Source of the DNA: Sulfurimonas aquatica
GTDB taxonomy: Bacteria > Campylobacterota > Campylobacteria > Campylobacterales > Sulfurimonadaceae
Assembly (NCBI RefSeq): GCF_017357825.1
Contig: NZ_CP046073.1
Coordinates: forward strand, 17,893 to 81,892
DNA length: 64,000 bases
Reading direction: 5' to 3'
The notes under the pieces were generated by a model, which was given only the letters and a program-made list of their open reading frames with translations, was not told the origin of the DNA and ran no database searches. Made by a program: the position numbers and the translations under genes. Numbering within the stretch: position 1 is the first letter of the stretch; each line of letters starts with the position of its first letter. Below are positions 45,569 to 55,519 of the stretch, one piece after another.

Positions 45569-46180
45569 ATGCTTATAGCATATGCACGAATTTCAAAAGC
45601 TGATGATTCTCAAGTCTTAGATTTACAATTAGATGCACTTATTGAAGCAGGTGTAGATATTAAAAATATCTACACTGACAAAATTTCTGGTGTAAAAGAC
45701 AGTAGACCTGGATTAGAAAATTGTTTAAAAGCTTTAAGGCAAGATGATATCTTAGTTGTATGGAAATTAGATCGTTTAGGTAGAAATTTAAAACATCTAA
45801 TTTCAACGATTGAAGATCTTAATCAAAGAGGTGTGGGCTTTAAAGTTTTAACCGGCGAAGGTGTAAATATAGACACAACAACACCAGCTGGTAAAATGAT
45901 ATTTTCAATATTTGGTGCTTTTGCAGAATTTGAGAGAGAACTGATTCGTGAACGTACACTTGCCGGATTAAAAGCTGCCCGAGCAAGAGGTAAAAAAGGT
46001 GGAAGAAAATTCCAACTTACCAAATCACAGGTGAGATTAGCACAAGTGGCAATGAAAAATAGAGATACCAGTGTTGGTGAGCTTTGTAAAGAGTTGAACA
46101 TTACAAGACCAACTTTATATCGTTATGTAGCTCCTAATGGGGAATTACGTGAATTTGGAGAAAAAGTACTTGAAAAATAA
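45569..46180 (+). CDS. tnpR: Tn3-type resolvase
   Basis: ATG 45569 is preferred because AGAAGG lies six bases upstream and M-L-I-A-Y-A-R-I-S is the standard opening; ATG 45554 would add five residues. The 203-residue protein has the catalytic serine in A-R-I-S-K, W-K-L-D-R-L-G-R, T-P-A-G-K-M-I-F, A-E-F-E-R-E-L-I-R-E-R-T and a C-terminal HTH (V-G-E-L-C-K-E-L-N-I-T-R-P-T-L-Y-R-Y). It resolves transposition cointegrates at res. Its 3' end overlaps the passenger gene frame. Confidence 0.9.
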   Translation: MLIAYARISKADDSQVLDLQLDALIEAGVDIKNIYTDKISGVKDSRPGLENCLKALRQDDILVVWKLDRLGRNLKHLISTIEDLNQRGVGFKVLTGEGVNIDTTTPAGKMIFSIFGAFAEFERELIRERTLAGLKAARARGKKGGRKFQLTKSQVRLAQVAMKNRDTSVGELCKELNITRPTLYRYVAPNGELREFGEKVLEK

Positions 46181-47201
46181 TCATATAGAATCTATTGATA
46201 AAACCTTTATAAGTGATTTGAAAACTCTTATCAGTAAATCAAAGCTGCAAGCTGTTAATAATGTAAATAATATTTTAACATTGATGTATTGGGACATTGG
46301 TAATAAAATCAACATAGAAGTGCTAAAAAAATCTCGTGCTGAATATGGTAAGTCAATTGTCGCAACAGTGTCACGACAATTAGTTTTAGAGTATGGACGT
46401 AGTTTTGAAGAGAAGAATTTAAGACGAATGATTCAATTTTCACAAACATTTGATAAAGAGATGGTCGTTACACTGTCACGAGAATTGTCTTGGAGTCACT
46501 TTTTGATTATGCTTCCAATTAAAGATCCCTTAAAACAAGATTTCTATTTGCAAATGAGTAAAAATGACAGATGGAGTGTTAGAACGCTTAAAGAAAGAAT
46601 AAACTCAATGTTATTTGAAAGAACAGCAATTTCTAAAAAACCTGATGAGCTTATTAAACATGAAATTGGAAATATTTCAAATGGAAATCTTCATACAGAT
46701 TTATTATTAAAAGACCCCTATTTATTGGACTTTTTAGATCTCAAGGATAAGTACCTAGAAAAAGATCTGGAAGATGCAATACTAAAGCAGCTAGAAGATT
46801 TTTTACTTGAGCTTGGTAATGGTTTTACATTTGTTGCAAGACAAAAAAGGATTCAACTTGATAATGATGATTTTTATATTGATCTACTCTTTTTTAATAG
46901 AAAATTAAAAAAACTTATTGCTATTGACTTGAAAATAGGTGACTTTAAAGCTGAATATAAAGGTCAGATGGAACTCTATTTAAGATGGTTAAACAAATAT
47001 GAAAAACAAGAAGATGAAGGAAGCCCTATAGGTATTATTTTATGCACTGGCAAGAAAGAGGAACAAATAGAGCTTTTAGAATTAGATAAAAGCAATATTC
47101 ATGTTGCTGAATATCTAACAGTATTACCTTCAAAAGAAATTTTACAAGCTAAATTAAACCAAGCTATTGAAGTTTCGAAAAGTAAACTTAATCTAATTTA
47201 A
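46137..47201 (+). CDS. DUF1016 (YhcG-like) PD-(D/E)xK nuclease-family passenger
   Basis: This protein of up to 354 residues has the DUF1016 N-terminal part (W-D-I-G-N-K-I; F-E-E-K-N-L-R-R-M; L-S-W-S-H-F) and a C-terminal nuclease-like core (D-F-Y-I-D-L-L-F-F-N, then A-I-D-L-K, with A-E-Y-K-G-Q-M-E-L-Y). The start may be ATG 46137, within tnpR, or TTG 46170 behind GGAG; both are possible. DUF1016 proteins are linked to mobile DNA and defence. It is the transposon's only cargo gene and lies directly behind tnpR. Confidence 0.8.
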   Translation: MGNYVNLEKKYLKNNHIESIDKTFISDLKTLISKSKLQAVNNVNNILTLMYWDIGNKINIEVLKKSRAEYGKSIVATVSRQLVLEYGRSFEEKNLRRMIQFSQTFDKEMVVTLSRELSWSHFLIMLPIKDPLKQDFYLQMSKNDRWSVRTLKERINSMLFERTAISKKPDELIKHEIGNISNGNLHTDLLLKDPYLLDFLDLKDKYLEKDLEDAILKQLEDFLLELGNGFTFVARQKRIQLDNDDFYIDLLFFNRKLKKLIAIDLKIGDFKAEYKGQMELYLRWLNKYEKQEDEGSPIGIILCTGKKEEQIELLELDKSNIHVAEYLTVLPSKEILQAKLNQAIEVSKSKLNLI

Positions 47202-47207
47202 GTTTAT

Positions 47208-47930
47208 ATGGGAGAAAATCTCCCTTTATGGACATATAACCGACATACTAGAAATGCAACCAAAGATTTACAAGCATGGATAATCAAGTTTGATGAAGAA
47301 GATTCACAAGTAACAACTTTAGAAAAATTATATCAAGACATAGCAAGACAATCAGGCATACTCACTCCAACAACTGAACTAATTCATGTAGGTACTGAAG
47401 TACATTTTGCAATTAAGCGGTTTGATAGAGTTGGAGCACAAAAACTTCACCAAGCGACAGTCTCTGGTTTGCACCACTTAAGTCATATGGAGAGTGATAA
47501 TTTTTCTTATGAGAATCTACTTGTTATGACACAGCAACTTACAAGAGATATGACACAGGTTCAAGATATGTATAAACGAATGGTTTTAAATATAGTAGGA
47601 GCTAATTGTGATGATCATCTTAAGAATACATCGTTTAACATGACTAACGATGGGGTTTGGAGTATATCTCCTATATATGATGTTGTATACAACACTGGAC
47701 CAGCCACATTTGGAGAACACTTTTTATCTGTGAATAAAAAGAATAAAGATATAACAAGAAAGGATCTACTTCGTGTTGGAGAAAAAGTTGCTTTACCTCA
47801 AAAAGAAATGAATAATTATATAGATGAAGTGATAGATTCATTTAATGATAAACTTAAGTTAATCCATCAATATGGACTAGATAAAAGCCTAGTAAAAGAA
47901 CTCGAAAATAATATCACTCTAGGCCTTTAG
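47208..47930 (+). pseudogene. hipA cut by the Tn3 transposon (C-terminal kinase part)
   Basis: From 47233 (the first bases outside the transposon) the frame encodes HipA: W-I-I-K-F, F-A-I-K-R-F-D-R, the catalytic A-N-C-D-D-H-L-K-N and Y-D-V. The N-subdomain and the GG-S-x-G-A-R-P-K loop are missing. The first eight residues come from the transposon end, including an accidental ATG with no ribosome site. No N-terminal half is found left of the transposon, so it was deleted. Probably inactive. Confidence 0.8.
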
Positions 47931-47972
47931 AGTAGGATAATAATTTTAAAGAGAATTTAGGATTATGTAAGT

Positions 47973-48350
47973 CTAACGAATTCTTTTCTTGACACTTTTA
48001 ACTTTCTCAAAAGAGTCTATCTGTGAGGATAGAGTACTTTTTAGTAAACCTTCTAACTCAGATAATCTACCAAAATTTCTCACTATTTTTATGAAATTAA
48101 TTAAAGATACCTTTCCTGTCTGTTCAAAGTTAGAGTAGGTAGTGGAAGAGGAGAGTTGGGCTCCATTACTAAATTCTTTTTGCTTGAGATTATTCTCTAT
48201 ACGGAGTTTTTTTGCACGATGCGCCAAAACTAAAAGAATCTCCTCATCTGTTAAAGTTGCGAATGATGCATCAATATTAACATTCTGTTTCTTTGTATGC
48301 TTAGCATCTTTTTCATACTCTTTTAGTTTTGAGAGTAGGGCATTACTCAT
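47973..48350 (-). CDS. HipB-like HTH antitoxin
   Basis: This 125-residue protein has an XRE HTH in the middle (about 45-100: L-R-I-E-N-N-L-K-Q-K-E-F-S, S-S-S-T-T-Y-S-N-F-E-Q). The N-terminal 40 residues are charged and the tail is basic. It lies downstream of hipA with an 8-bp overlap, reversing the usual hipB-hipA order. Confidence 0.75.
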   Translation of the reverse strand: MSNALLSKLKEYEKDAKHTKKQNVNIDASFATLTDEEILLVLAHRAKKLRIENNLKQKEFSNGAQLSSSTTYSNFEQTGKVSLINFIKIVRNFGRLSELEGLLKSTLSSQIDSFEKVKSVKKRIR

Positions 48351-49602
48351 TTAGTGCTCCTTGAAAATCTCTTTGCATTACTTCTTGTAAAACTTGATCT
48401 TGTTTCTTTTTAGAGACTTTGTATTGATTCATTAGAACTCTAAGTTTATTTTCTCTTAAATTTTTCATTGTCTCTATAGCACTACTGACAAACTCTAAAT
48501 CTATTGAAAACTCAGTTGCGACATTTACTATGTCTTGAAGTTGGATCTGTGAAAGTGCTTTTGAATAAAGTGTCATCTGATGCTCTTTGGTTTGCTTTAC
48601 ACCTTTAGCAAATGTTAGGTCATAAGCTGGTGTCACTTGCCACTTATAATCACTACTGCACATAAAAGAAAAGTTACGAGCATGGTCGTCTTGATTAACA
48701 AACATATAGTTAAAGAGCATCTGTAAAAAGAGTTGTTTTATACTTGTAGTTGCATTTAGTTTTACTGCAACTCTGAAAAGTTCTTCATATCCCAAACTTC
48801 TAGGAATATTATAATCAACATGAAGTAGTCCCGCTAATGAGTGAACATGAAACTTTTTACTTCCTTCTACATCAAACCTTTTAGTAATAAAATGATGTTT
48901 GCCGTTAGACTCAATAAGATAACACTCATTCATGTTTATTCCAGACTCTTTTGCCAATATATAATATATATATTCTAATTTAGAGTAGGTTGATTTGTTT
49001 TCATCCCCACCTTGGGTATCATCATATTTGATAATTACAGGGATAAACCCAATAGGTGGCTCTTTTGTTCTATCACCAAAGTAAACTTCGTTTGACTCTA
49101 AGTTAATTGATGCCACTGCTTTACTTCTAGCACCACCTACAAAAGAGTGTGCTGAAACTAAAAAAGCATCATGAATTGATTTAAAATCATCGCCTCTTTT
49201 TAGTTTTTTCACTTCATCATAAATATCTTTTAATGAGAGTATTGTATTTGTATTGTCATTAATTATATGTGCAGGCCTAAATTCTATGGCACCAAGGCCA
49301 CGATTTCCTATAAAAAGTAGTTTATCTATAATCGTTGGCTTTATTCCAGAACTATTTTGCATAAAAAAATTATCCAAAATTTCTTCTCCAAAACTACCAG
49401 GAAGAGAGTCACTGATAAATCCAGCTACTCTGTCTAAATAAATCAGTGAAGTTGTCTCTATATCAGCTATATCTTTTACAATAGATATTGGACTAGCTAA
49501 GTGTGCACCATTGTCAAACTGCCGTAGGTATATTCTATCATCAACTTGAAATACATCAGCTATGTGCTTGTCAAAAAGATATACACTTACCTTATCAGAC
49601 AT
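48343..49602 (-). CDS. HipA-family kinase toxin, encoded before its HipB
   Basis: This 419-residue protein has S-L-P-G-S-F-G-E (66-73), F-V-G-G-A-R-S-K (154-161), F-I-T-K-R-F-D (238-244), the catalytic V-N-Q-D-D-H-A-R-N (302-310) and Y-D-L-T-F. All key residues are present. The Gly-loop reads V-G-G-A-R-S-K instead of G-G-S-S-x-G-A-R-P-K, a shorter form. The toxin-first order, as in hipT-type or higBA-like units, may alter expression ratio. Confidence 0.85.
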   Translation of the reverse strand: MSDKVSVYLFDKHIADVFQVDDRIYLRQFDNGAHLASPISIVKDIADIETTSLIYLDRVAGFISDSLPGSFGEEILDNFFMQNSSGIKPTIIDKLLFIGNRGLGAIEFRPAHIINDNTNTILSLKDIYDEVKKLKRGDDFKSIHDAFLVSAHSFVGGARSKAVASINLESNEVYFGDRTKEPPIGFIPVIIKYDDTQGGDENKSTYSKLEYIYYILAKESGINMNECYLIESNGKHHFITKRFDVEGSKKFHVHSLAGLLHVDYNIPRSLGYEELFRVAVKLNATTSIKQLFLQMLFNYMFVNQDDHARNFSFMCSSDYKWQVTPAYDLTFAKGVKQTKEHQMTLYSKALSQIQLQDIVNVATEFSIDLEFVSSAIETMKNLRENKLRVLMNQYKVSKKKQDQVLQEVMQRDFQGALNE

Positions 49603-49675
49603 CCTAATTCCTTAAATAATATATATTTGTAATTATAGCTTTTATTTTATTTTATTACAAATATATAATATTTAA

Positions 49676-49825
49676 GTAGTTTATCTTCAAGAAAATTACT
49701 TTGCATATATTTATATTCTCCCAATAGTAAAATATTGGATTCCACATATTAAAGTTATTGAGCCACAATGGATACAAGATAATATAAACAGGGATTTAGA
49801 AGAGTATTTAAAAGAAATTAAATAG
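49676..49825 (+). pseudogene. C-terminal remnant resembling a WYL-domain regulator
   Basis: An open frame without a start encodes about 49 residues ending in W-I-P-H-I-K-V-I-E-P-Q-W and R-D-L-E-E-Y-L-K-E-I-K, a layout seen at the end of WYL-type transcription regulators. A stop (TAA at 49673) precedes it, so the rest is gone. It fills most of the gap between hipA and the MNT gene. Confidence 0.45.
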
Positions 49826-49905
49826 AGTTATCCTCATAAATTCGCTGTTCATTTGATATTTAATATATTGAAAATGATATAATATGAAAAATTATGGGGT
49901 TAATT

Positions 49906-50193
49906 ATGACAAAGCATGATGTACTTAATTATTTAAAAGAACATTATAATGAGTTCCATAATAAATACAATGTAGAAAAAATTGGCTTGTTTGGAAGTTA
50001 TGCAAGAGATGAAGCAACTCCAGGAAGTGATGTAGATATTTTTGTAAAGATGAAACCTAATATGTTTGATATGATAGCTATCAAAGAACAAATAGAAGAG
50101 GACCTACATACAAAAGTCGATATTATCAGAGAACATAAAAATATGAAGCCTTTTTTCTTAGAGATGATTAATAAAGATTTGATCTATGCTTAG
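49906..50193 (+). CDS. MNT-family minimal nucleotidyltransferase (MntA-like antitoxin)
   Basis: ATG 49906 is preferred over ATG 49894, since M-T-K-H-D-V fits the family start, but neither has a clear ribosome site. The 95-residue product has F-G-S-Y-A-R, then P-G-S-D-V-D-I-F, the G-S-x10-D-x-D motif, and K-V-D-I-I later as third Asp. MntA proteins AMPylate the HEPN toxin HepT on tyrosine and silence it. It overlaps the HEPN gene by 8 bp. Confidence 0.85.
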   Translation: MTKHDVLNYLKEHYNEFHNKYNVEKIGLFGSYARDEATPGSDVDIFVKMKPNMFDMIAIKEQIEEDLHTKVDIIREHKNMKPFFLEMINKDLIYA

Positions 50194-50569
50194 TGATAAG
50201 GATAAAATGATTTTATCAACTCTTGATGATATTAAGATATCACTAGAGTTAATTATTAAAAGATGTGTCGATATCAAATCTAGTGATGATTTCTTAGATG
50301 AAGAGGATGGACTCTTAAAACTTGATAGTGTTTCAATGAGATTAATTGCTATAGGCGAAGGCTTTAAAAATGTTGATAAATTATCTGATTATAAACTACT
50401 GACAAATTATCCAAACATTCCATGGAAACAAGTTAAAGGGATTAGAGATATTTTATCTCATCACTATTTTGACTTAGATGCAGAGACTATATTTGAAATT
50501 TGTCAAAATGATATAAATGAGCTTATATCTACAACCACTAATATAATTGAAGATATAAGTAAAAAGTAA
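50186..50569 (+). CDS. HEPN-domain RNase toxin (HepT-like)
   Basis: This 127-residue helical protein has R-D-I-L-S-H-H-Y near residue 92, the R-x4-H-x-Y motif of HepT in which Arg and His cut RNA and Tyr is the AMPylation target. Size and order are those of MNT/HEPN pairs. It is cotranslated with the MNT gene. Confidence 0.85.
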   Translation: MLSDKDKMILSTLDDIKISLELIIKRCVDIKSSDDFLDEEDGLLKLDSVSMRLIAIGEGFKNVDKLSDYKLLTNYPNIPWKQVKGIRDILSHHYFDLDAETIFEICQNDINELISTTTNIIEDISKK

Positions 50570-50736
50570 AAGGGTAGAGTATTTATTTTTCAAGAGAATA
50601 TACCTTATGTTATGTAAAGTATAAATAATTAAATTTATATAATTGACAATACAACTATATAGGACTATAATACATCATTGACACTCTATTATATAAAGAT
50701 AGACATATGTCAACTATATTGATGTAGGAAGAATAG

Positions 50737-51903
50737 ATGTATTTAAGAGTGAATGAACAGCATTACTCAATGAGTTTAAATGATGACTCTATCATTGTAA
50801 ATAATTATGTCTGTTTATTTGATGATGACTATAAAATTGTTGATGAAGTATTTGTATATCTTCAAAGTAGATTATTGATCAAGAGGTTAGCTTTTAATAC
50901 TGTAGCTAGTAAAGGACATGATCTTAAAATTTATTATGATTTTCTAAAAAAATATAAACTGGTCTATGCCACAATAACCTACAAACATATTAATGATTTT
51001 ATAGCCTGGTTAATGTTACCCCAAAGTAATGCTGACATGATGCATTTAAATATCACTAGTAAGCGAAGTGCTAAAACAGTAAACCGCATAGTATCTACCA
51101 TCAAAGATTTTTATAAATTCCATGAAGCTATGTATAACATCGAGAACCCATTTAAATATGCCTCACAAACTATTAAACGCCCTACTCATAAACATAAAAG
51201 CTTTTATGAACATACCCAAAATGGTCTCATTCAAAAGAGCTCCTTTAAAATTAAAGAGTTTGATAAAGGTATAAGAGTCCTCTCTAAAGAGCAAATAGAA
51301 ACAGTTCTTGAATCAACAACACTTCAGAGAGATAGATTACTATTTGAGTTATTACTTTTTACAGGTATTCGTATAGGAGAGGCCCTAAGCCTTGAGATAG
51401 ATGCAATTGGAGTAGTAAAGGTAAAATTAGAGGTTCAAGAGCTTAAAATGACATCCAATGAAGATGACTATCGTGAAGGCAGTAGTAGACGACAACAAAA
51501 AACAGGGATACGCGATCTCTTCATCCCCTCGCAGTTAATGCAAAAGCTTAATGATTATTATGAAGATACCTGGTTACCTATTTATGAACAAAAAGAGATG
51601 ACGCATAATTATCTTTTTATTTCAGAATTTCATCGAACTCTAGGAAAACCTCTTAGTTATCAAGCGGTATGGGAACGGTGTCGTCAAATAGGAAAAAATA
51701 CAAACATATATTTTTCACCACATGATTTTAGACATACATTCGCCACTACTTTGGCTCGTAATAAAGTTGGGATAGAGAGATTAAGAAAACTACTTGGGCA
51801 TTCACATATAAGCTCTACAAGCATATATATAGAAATTGCTAATAAAGAGGATATTGTTAAGGAATTAATACCTTTTTATCAAACTTATGGGGTAGATGTT
51901 TAA
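50737..51903 (+). CDS. tyrosine recombinase 1 of a Tn554/RIT-like trio
   Basis: This 388-residue protein starts behind AGGAAG. It has F-T-G-I-R-I-G-E-A-L (Arg), H-D-F-R-H-T-F-A-T (His, Arg), L-L-G-H-S-H-I-S and S-I-Y-I-E (Tyr), a complete catalytic set as in TnpA of Tn554. Its stop overlaps the next ATG by one base (TAATG), showing tight coupling. In Tn554-like and RIT elements several such recombinases act together for site-specific insertion. Confidence 0.85.
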   Translation: MYLRVNEQHYSMSLNDDSIIVNNYVCLFDDDYKIVDEVFVYLQSRLLIKRLAFNTVASKGHDLKIYYDFLKKYKLVYATITYKHINDFIAWLMLPQSNADMMHLNITSKRSAKTVNRIVSTIKDFYKFHEAMYNIENPFKYASQTIKRPTHKHKSFYEHTQNGLIQKSSFKIKEFDKGIRVLSKEQIETVLESTTLQRDRLLFELLLFTGIRIGEALSLEIDAIGVVKVKLEVQELKMTSNEDDYREGSSRRQQKTGIRDLFIPSQLMQKLNDYYEDTWLPIYEQKEMTHNYLFISEFHRTLGKPLSYQAVWERCRQIGKNTNIYFSPHDFRHTFATTLARNKVGIERLRKLLGHSHISSTSIYIEIANKEDIVKELIPFYQTYGVDV

Positions 51904-53270
51904 TGCAACCATTTATCCTTACTGTTGCAAAAAGAGAAAAATATATTGACTATAAAGGAGTAGAACCTCAAGCTATTGTTCGGCGTCACTATGAGTATAT
52001 TCTACATTTAAAACGGGTGCACGCTAAAACAGATACATCACTTTACACAGAGGTAAAGATGATGGCTTATTTTTTTAAATTTTTACTTTATAAAGAAGTA
52101 AAAGATTTATCTAGGTTCTCTTATCCTCTTGTGCAAGAATTATATGCATTCCTTGCAACAACGCTCACCAAAGCCAATAAACCTCTTTCGCAAAGCTCGC
52201 AACGTCTTGTATATACTTTTTTTAAAAGTTTCTCGAAGTGGTTATACAATTACTATCCTTATGAATCTCCATCACTCCAGATATTTATAAAATCAAACTT
52301 TAAAAGAAATAATGACACTCTTAAAACAGCTGTAATCTCGGACTATGTCTTAAAACAGATAAGAAATGCTCTTCGTGTTGAGAAGGATGTATATGCAAAG
52401 GCCTACATAACTGTTTTATTCTACTATGGACTATGCTCTAGTGACATAGTTTCATTAAAGGAAGATTGTTTAAAACAAAGTGCTCAGGATAACAAATATG
52501 ATTTGTATTATGTGAACCATAAATCTAAGGAGGCTGTTATAGTTCCCGCTATTGAATTTCCCGTATACAAGGCACTCTCTTTATTAATAACACATACAGA
52601 AGTATTAAGACTAAAAAGTAGCTATAAAGAGATTTTTATAAAAGAGAATAAACAGAAGGAAGTTAAACTATTTTTCGCATATCAAGCAGATTTATTAAAT
52701 TGGTTTGTAAAAAAACATACTATACATTATGAGAATAAAGCACCTGTACATTTAACTTCAAATATGTTTCGGAGAACTTTAGCAACTAACTTGCAAAGTA
52801 GCGGCGCACCAATAGAGACAACACAAGTGATGCTTAACCATAAGTACAAGCGTACAACGATGCAGTATTATATAAAAACTAAAGAAGAAGAGTATATTAC
52901 AGAGGTTTCACGACTTCTTGAGCATATGAATATACTATCTAATACTAATGATATTCTTTTATTAAATAGCGACTATAGTGAAAAACAGTCATTAAGGCTT
53001 GCTGATGGTTACTGTCTTAATACGACAATGACTAGTGATAAAGAGTACATATGCGATACATTTAAAAAACAGGGAAATTGTTATGGTTGTACTAAAATGA
53101 TTACAACTCCAGAGTTTCTCCCCTACTTTAAAGAGCTGTATTCACAAAAAGAAGATGAAATACAAAGAGAAAGTGTTTACGGTAATTCATTACTTCAGCA
53201 TCTTGAGTTTGAAAAAGAGTTAGTTGGTGCTCTAATTGAAAAGCTTGAATCTTTTGGAGAGAAAAGATGA
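51903..53270 (+). CDS. tyrosine recombinase 2 with altered catalytic residues
   Basis: This 455-residue protein has the recombinase layout but key residues are changed: the first Arg region reads Y-G-L-C-S-S-D instead of G-x-R-x-x-E, and the HxxR region reads S-N-M-F-R-R-T, with Asn for His. The tyrosine region (M-L-N-H-K-Y-K-R-T-T-M-Q-Y-Y) remains. A Cys cluster (C-Y-G-C, about 395-405) follows. It may be a structural partner instead of a cutting subunit. It overlaps the third gene by 4 bp. Confidence 0.8.
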   Translation: MQPFILTVAKREKYIDYKGVEPQAIVRRHYEYILHLKRVHAKTDTSLYTEVKMMAYFFKFLLYKEVKDLSRFSYPLVQELYAFLATTLTKANKPLSQSSQRLVYTFFKSFSKWLYNYYPYESPSLQIFIKSNFKRNNDTLKTAVISDYVLKQIRNALRVEKDVYAKAYITVLFYYGLCSSDIVSLKEDCLKQSAQDNKYDLYYVNHKSKEAVIVPAIEFPVYKALSLLITHTEVLRLKSSYKEIFIKENKQKEVKLFFAYQADLLNWFVKKHTIHYENKAPVHLTSNMFRRTLATNLQSSGAPIETTQVMLNHKYKRTTMQYYIKTKEEEYITEVSRLLEHMNILSNTNDILLLNSDYSEKQSLRLADGYCLNTTMTSDKEYICDTFKKQGNCYGCTKMITTPEFLPYFKELYSQKEDEIQRESVYGNSLLQHLEFEKELVGALIEKLESFGEKR

Positions 53271-54208
53271 ATTCAGCAGCCTTATCCCCTCTCCCAAAAG
53301 AGACATCAGATAGTTGGAACTTTCCTATTATAGAAAATGTATATTTTACTGATGATGTTTGGAATCTAAAAGTATTAATGAGTAATAAGAGAACCGGTGT
53401 ATATGCAACAGGAAATTTAGACTTTAGATTACTTCATAAAATGCCTTTACTAATAGATCCTATTAAGCGTTACTGTTATATCCATTTAGGACGGGTAAAA
53501 GCCATTACTGTTGCAGATGAATATAATAGTGCTATTTCAAAAATTATGGACTATTTATGGGAGAAACAATTTGATTCTCTTGAAATATTTACCACCCGAT
53601 ATTTTATAGATTTTAATATGTGGCTAAAAGAGCATTATTATAAAGGGCAGCAATCAGCAAAAGGTTTAACAAAAATAGCGAATTTTTTATTTCAGGTAAT
53701 TAATGTTGGTCAAGCTATGGAGTTTCCAAACTTACCAAATAAACATATAGAATTAGAGATATCCATATGGGACTGGTGGGGAGAAAATCAATTAAAACAG
53801 AGAGTAAGAGACAATGGTAGTCATGATAAAGCTATACCATTATTTATTTGGAAAAATATAATTGATAAAGCCTGGAGTGAAGATGATATTACCCAGTATA
53901 TCCAAGGTGGTAAGAGTAAAGGTCTTTATAAAATAAATAATGCAAAATTTACTATTCTTATTGGGGCACATACAGGACTTAGAATATCAGAGATACTGTA
54001 TCTTAAAACAGGATGTGTTGAGAAGGATGATAAAGAAAGGTATTGGCTAAATGCTTTTATCCAAAAGACAGAAGCAGAAGCTGCTGCACATAAAATACTT
54101 ATTCCTAAATCAATTTATGAGCTTATACTTAAACTAGATGAACTTAGTAAACCACTACGAAGAGAGGCTGATGAAAATCAATATCTATTTTACATACTCT
54201 CTCATAGA

Positions 54209-55519
54209 GGGACCGTTTAAAAATCTGTGTCAATCGGGTAAAATAACAATTACTCAAGGACACACAGATGAAGATAGAAATAGATGCAGAGCAATTTGCT
54301 CGTGATATAAAGGCTGGTAAGAGTATCAGTGGTAAAGATGGAGCATTAAGCTCTTTAATAAAGCAACTTACAGAAGCTGCTCTCTCCGCAGAAATAGATT
54401 CCCATTTAACACAAGATATCTCAAAGAACCGTAAAAATGGCTATGCCACTAAAACTATGAAAAGTGAACATGGTGAATTTGAACTTGATGTTCCAAGAGA
54501 CCGTAGTGGTAGTTTTGAGCCTGAGATTGTAAAGAAAAATCAACGAACTATGTCAGGTGAGATAGAAGATAAAATACTTGCTCTTTACTCTCATGGTAAC
54601 AGCTACTCTCAAATAGCAAAGCTTATCGAAGATATTTACGGTGTAGGCTTTTCTAAGGGTGCAATCAGTACAGTAACAGATAAAATAATACCTATGCTTC
54701 AAGAGTGGAAAGTTCGTCCTCTTGAAGAAGTATATCCTTTTATATTTTTAGATGCGATTCACTATAAAGTAAAAGAGGATGGAAGATATATCTCAAAAGC
54801 ATTTTATACCGTTCTCGGTGTCGGCATTGATGGGAAGAAAGAGATACTTGGTCTCTATCTCAATGAGAGTGAAGGTGCTAAGTTCTGGCTACAGGTACTT
54901 ACTGATTTATCTCATCGTGGTGTTAAAGATATACTCATCGCTTCCGTTGATGGTTTAAAAGGCTTTCCTGAAGCCATAAACTCAGTCTATCCTGACACAG
55001 AAGTACAACTCTGTATTGTTCATCAAATCCGAAATTCACTTAAATATGTAGGTTCCGCTAATCAAAAGCAGTTCGCAAAAGAGTTGAAGAAAGTCTATCA
55101 AGCCTTTACGAAAGAAGAAGCTGAAATTGAACTCGATAAGCTTGAAGAAAAATGGGGTAAAAAATATCCAATCGTTTTTACTTCTTGGAGAAATAAATGG
55201 GATAATCTGTCTGTATATTTTAAATATCCAGCTGATATTAGAAAAGTAATCTATACCACCAATATCATTGAGTCTGTGCATCGACAGTTCAGAACACTGA
55301 CTAAGACTAAAGGTGCTTTCCCTAATGATAATAGCTTATTAAAATTACTCTATATGGGCATCCAGAATGCCTCAAAAAAATGGACTATGCCAGTTAGAAA
55401 CTGGAGCTTAACTATCTCTCAACTCTCAATTCACTTTGAGGGGAGATTAGATAAAGCTCTTAATTTATGATACAATTTTAGGAATTACTCGATACTGACA
55501 CAGATTATTGAACACTACC
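54209..55519 (+). mobile_element. IS256-family insertion sequence, copy 1
   Basis: The 1311-bp element has imperfect inverted ends (GGGACCGTTTAAAAATCTGT and GGTAGTGTTCAATAATCTGT) and an 8-bp target duplication CTCATAGA (54201-54208, 55520-55527). It holds one intact transposase. The second copy at 58598 has exactly the same length. Confidence 0.92.
54268..55470 (+). CDS. IS256-family (mutator-type) transposase, copy 1
   Basis: This 400-residue protein has the mutator transposase pattern: an N-terminal DNA-binding part, V-P-R-D-R-S-G-S-F-E-P, F-L-D-A-I-H-Y-K-V (first Asp), S-V-D-G-L-K-G-F-P-E (second Asp), C-I-V-H-Q-I-R-N-S and T-N-I-I-E-S (Glu). The protein is identical in the second copy. 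It appears fully functional. Confidence 0.92.
   Translation: MKIEIDAEQFARDIKAGKSISGKDGALSSLIKQLTEAALSAEIDSHLTQDISKNRKNGYATKTMKSEHGEFELDVPRDRSGSFEPEIVKKNQRTMSGEIEDKILALYSHGNSYSQIAKLIEDIYGVGFSKGAISTVTDKIIPMLQEWKVRPLEEVYPFIFLDAIHYKVKEDGRYISKAFYTVLGVGIDGKKEILGLYLNESEGAKFWLQVLTDLSHRGVKDILIASVDGLKGFPEAINSVYPDTEVQLCIVHQIRNSLKYVGSANQKQFAKELKKVYQAFTKEEAEIELDKLEEKWGKKYPIVFTSWRNKWDNLSVYFKYPADIRKVIYTTNIIESVHRQFRTLTKTKGAFPNDNSLLKLLYMGIQNASKKWTMPVRNWSLTISQLSIHFEGRLDKALNL

Larger units (their letters stand above)
42299..47232. mobile_element. Tn3-family transposon with 36-bp terminal inverted repeats
   Basis: Exact 36-bp inverted ends (42299-42334 and 47197-47232), each containing GGGAGATTTTCTCCC, enclose tnpA, tnpR and a DUF1016 gene. 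No 5-bp direct duplication flanks it (ATAAA left, CATAT right). This, with the loss of the 5' part of the hipA to its right, suggests an adjacent deletion after insertion. 42156-42298 holds no gene. Confidence 0.9.

Noticed and set aside
50715..50725. GATGTA as a Tn554-type end core near 50718
   Set aside because: The hexamer is too short and common in this DNA, and no matching right end was found by eye.
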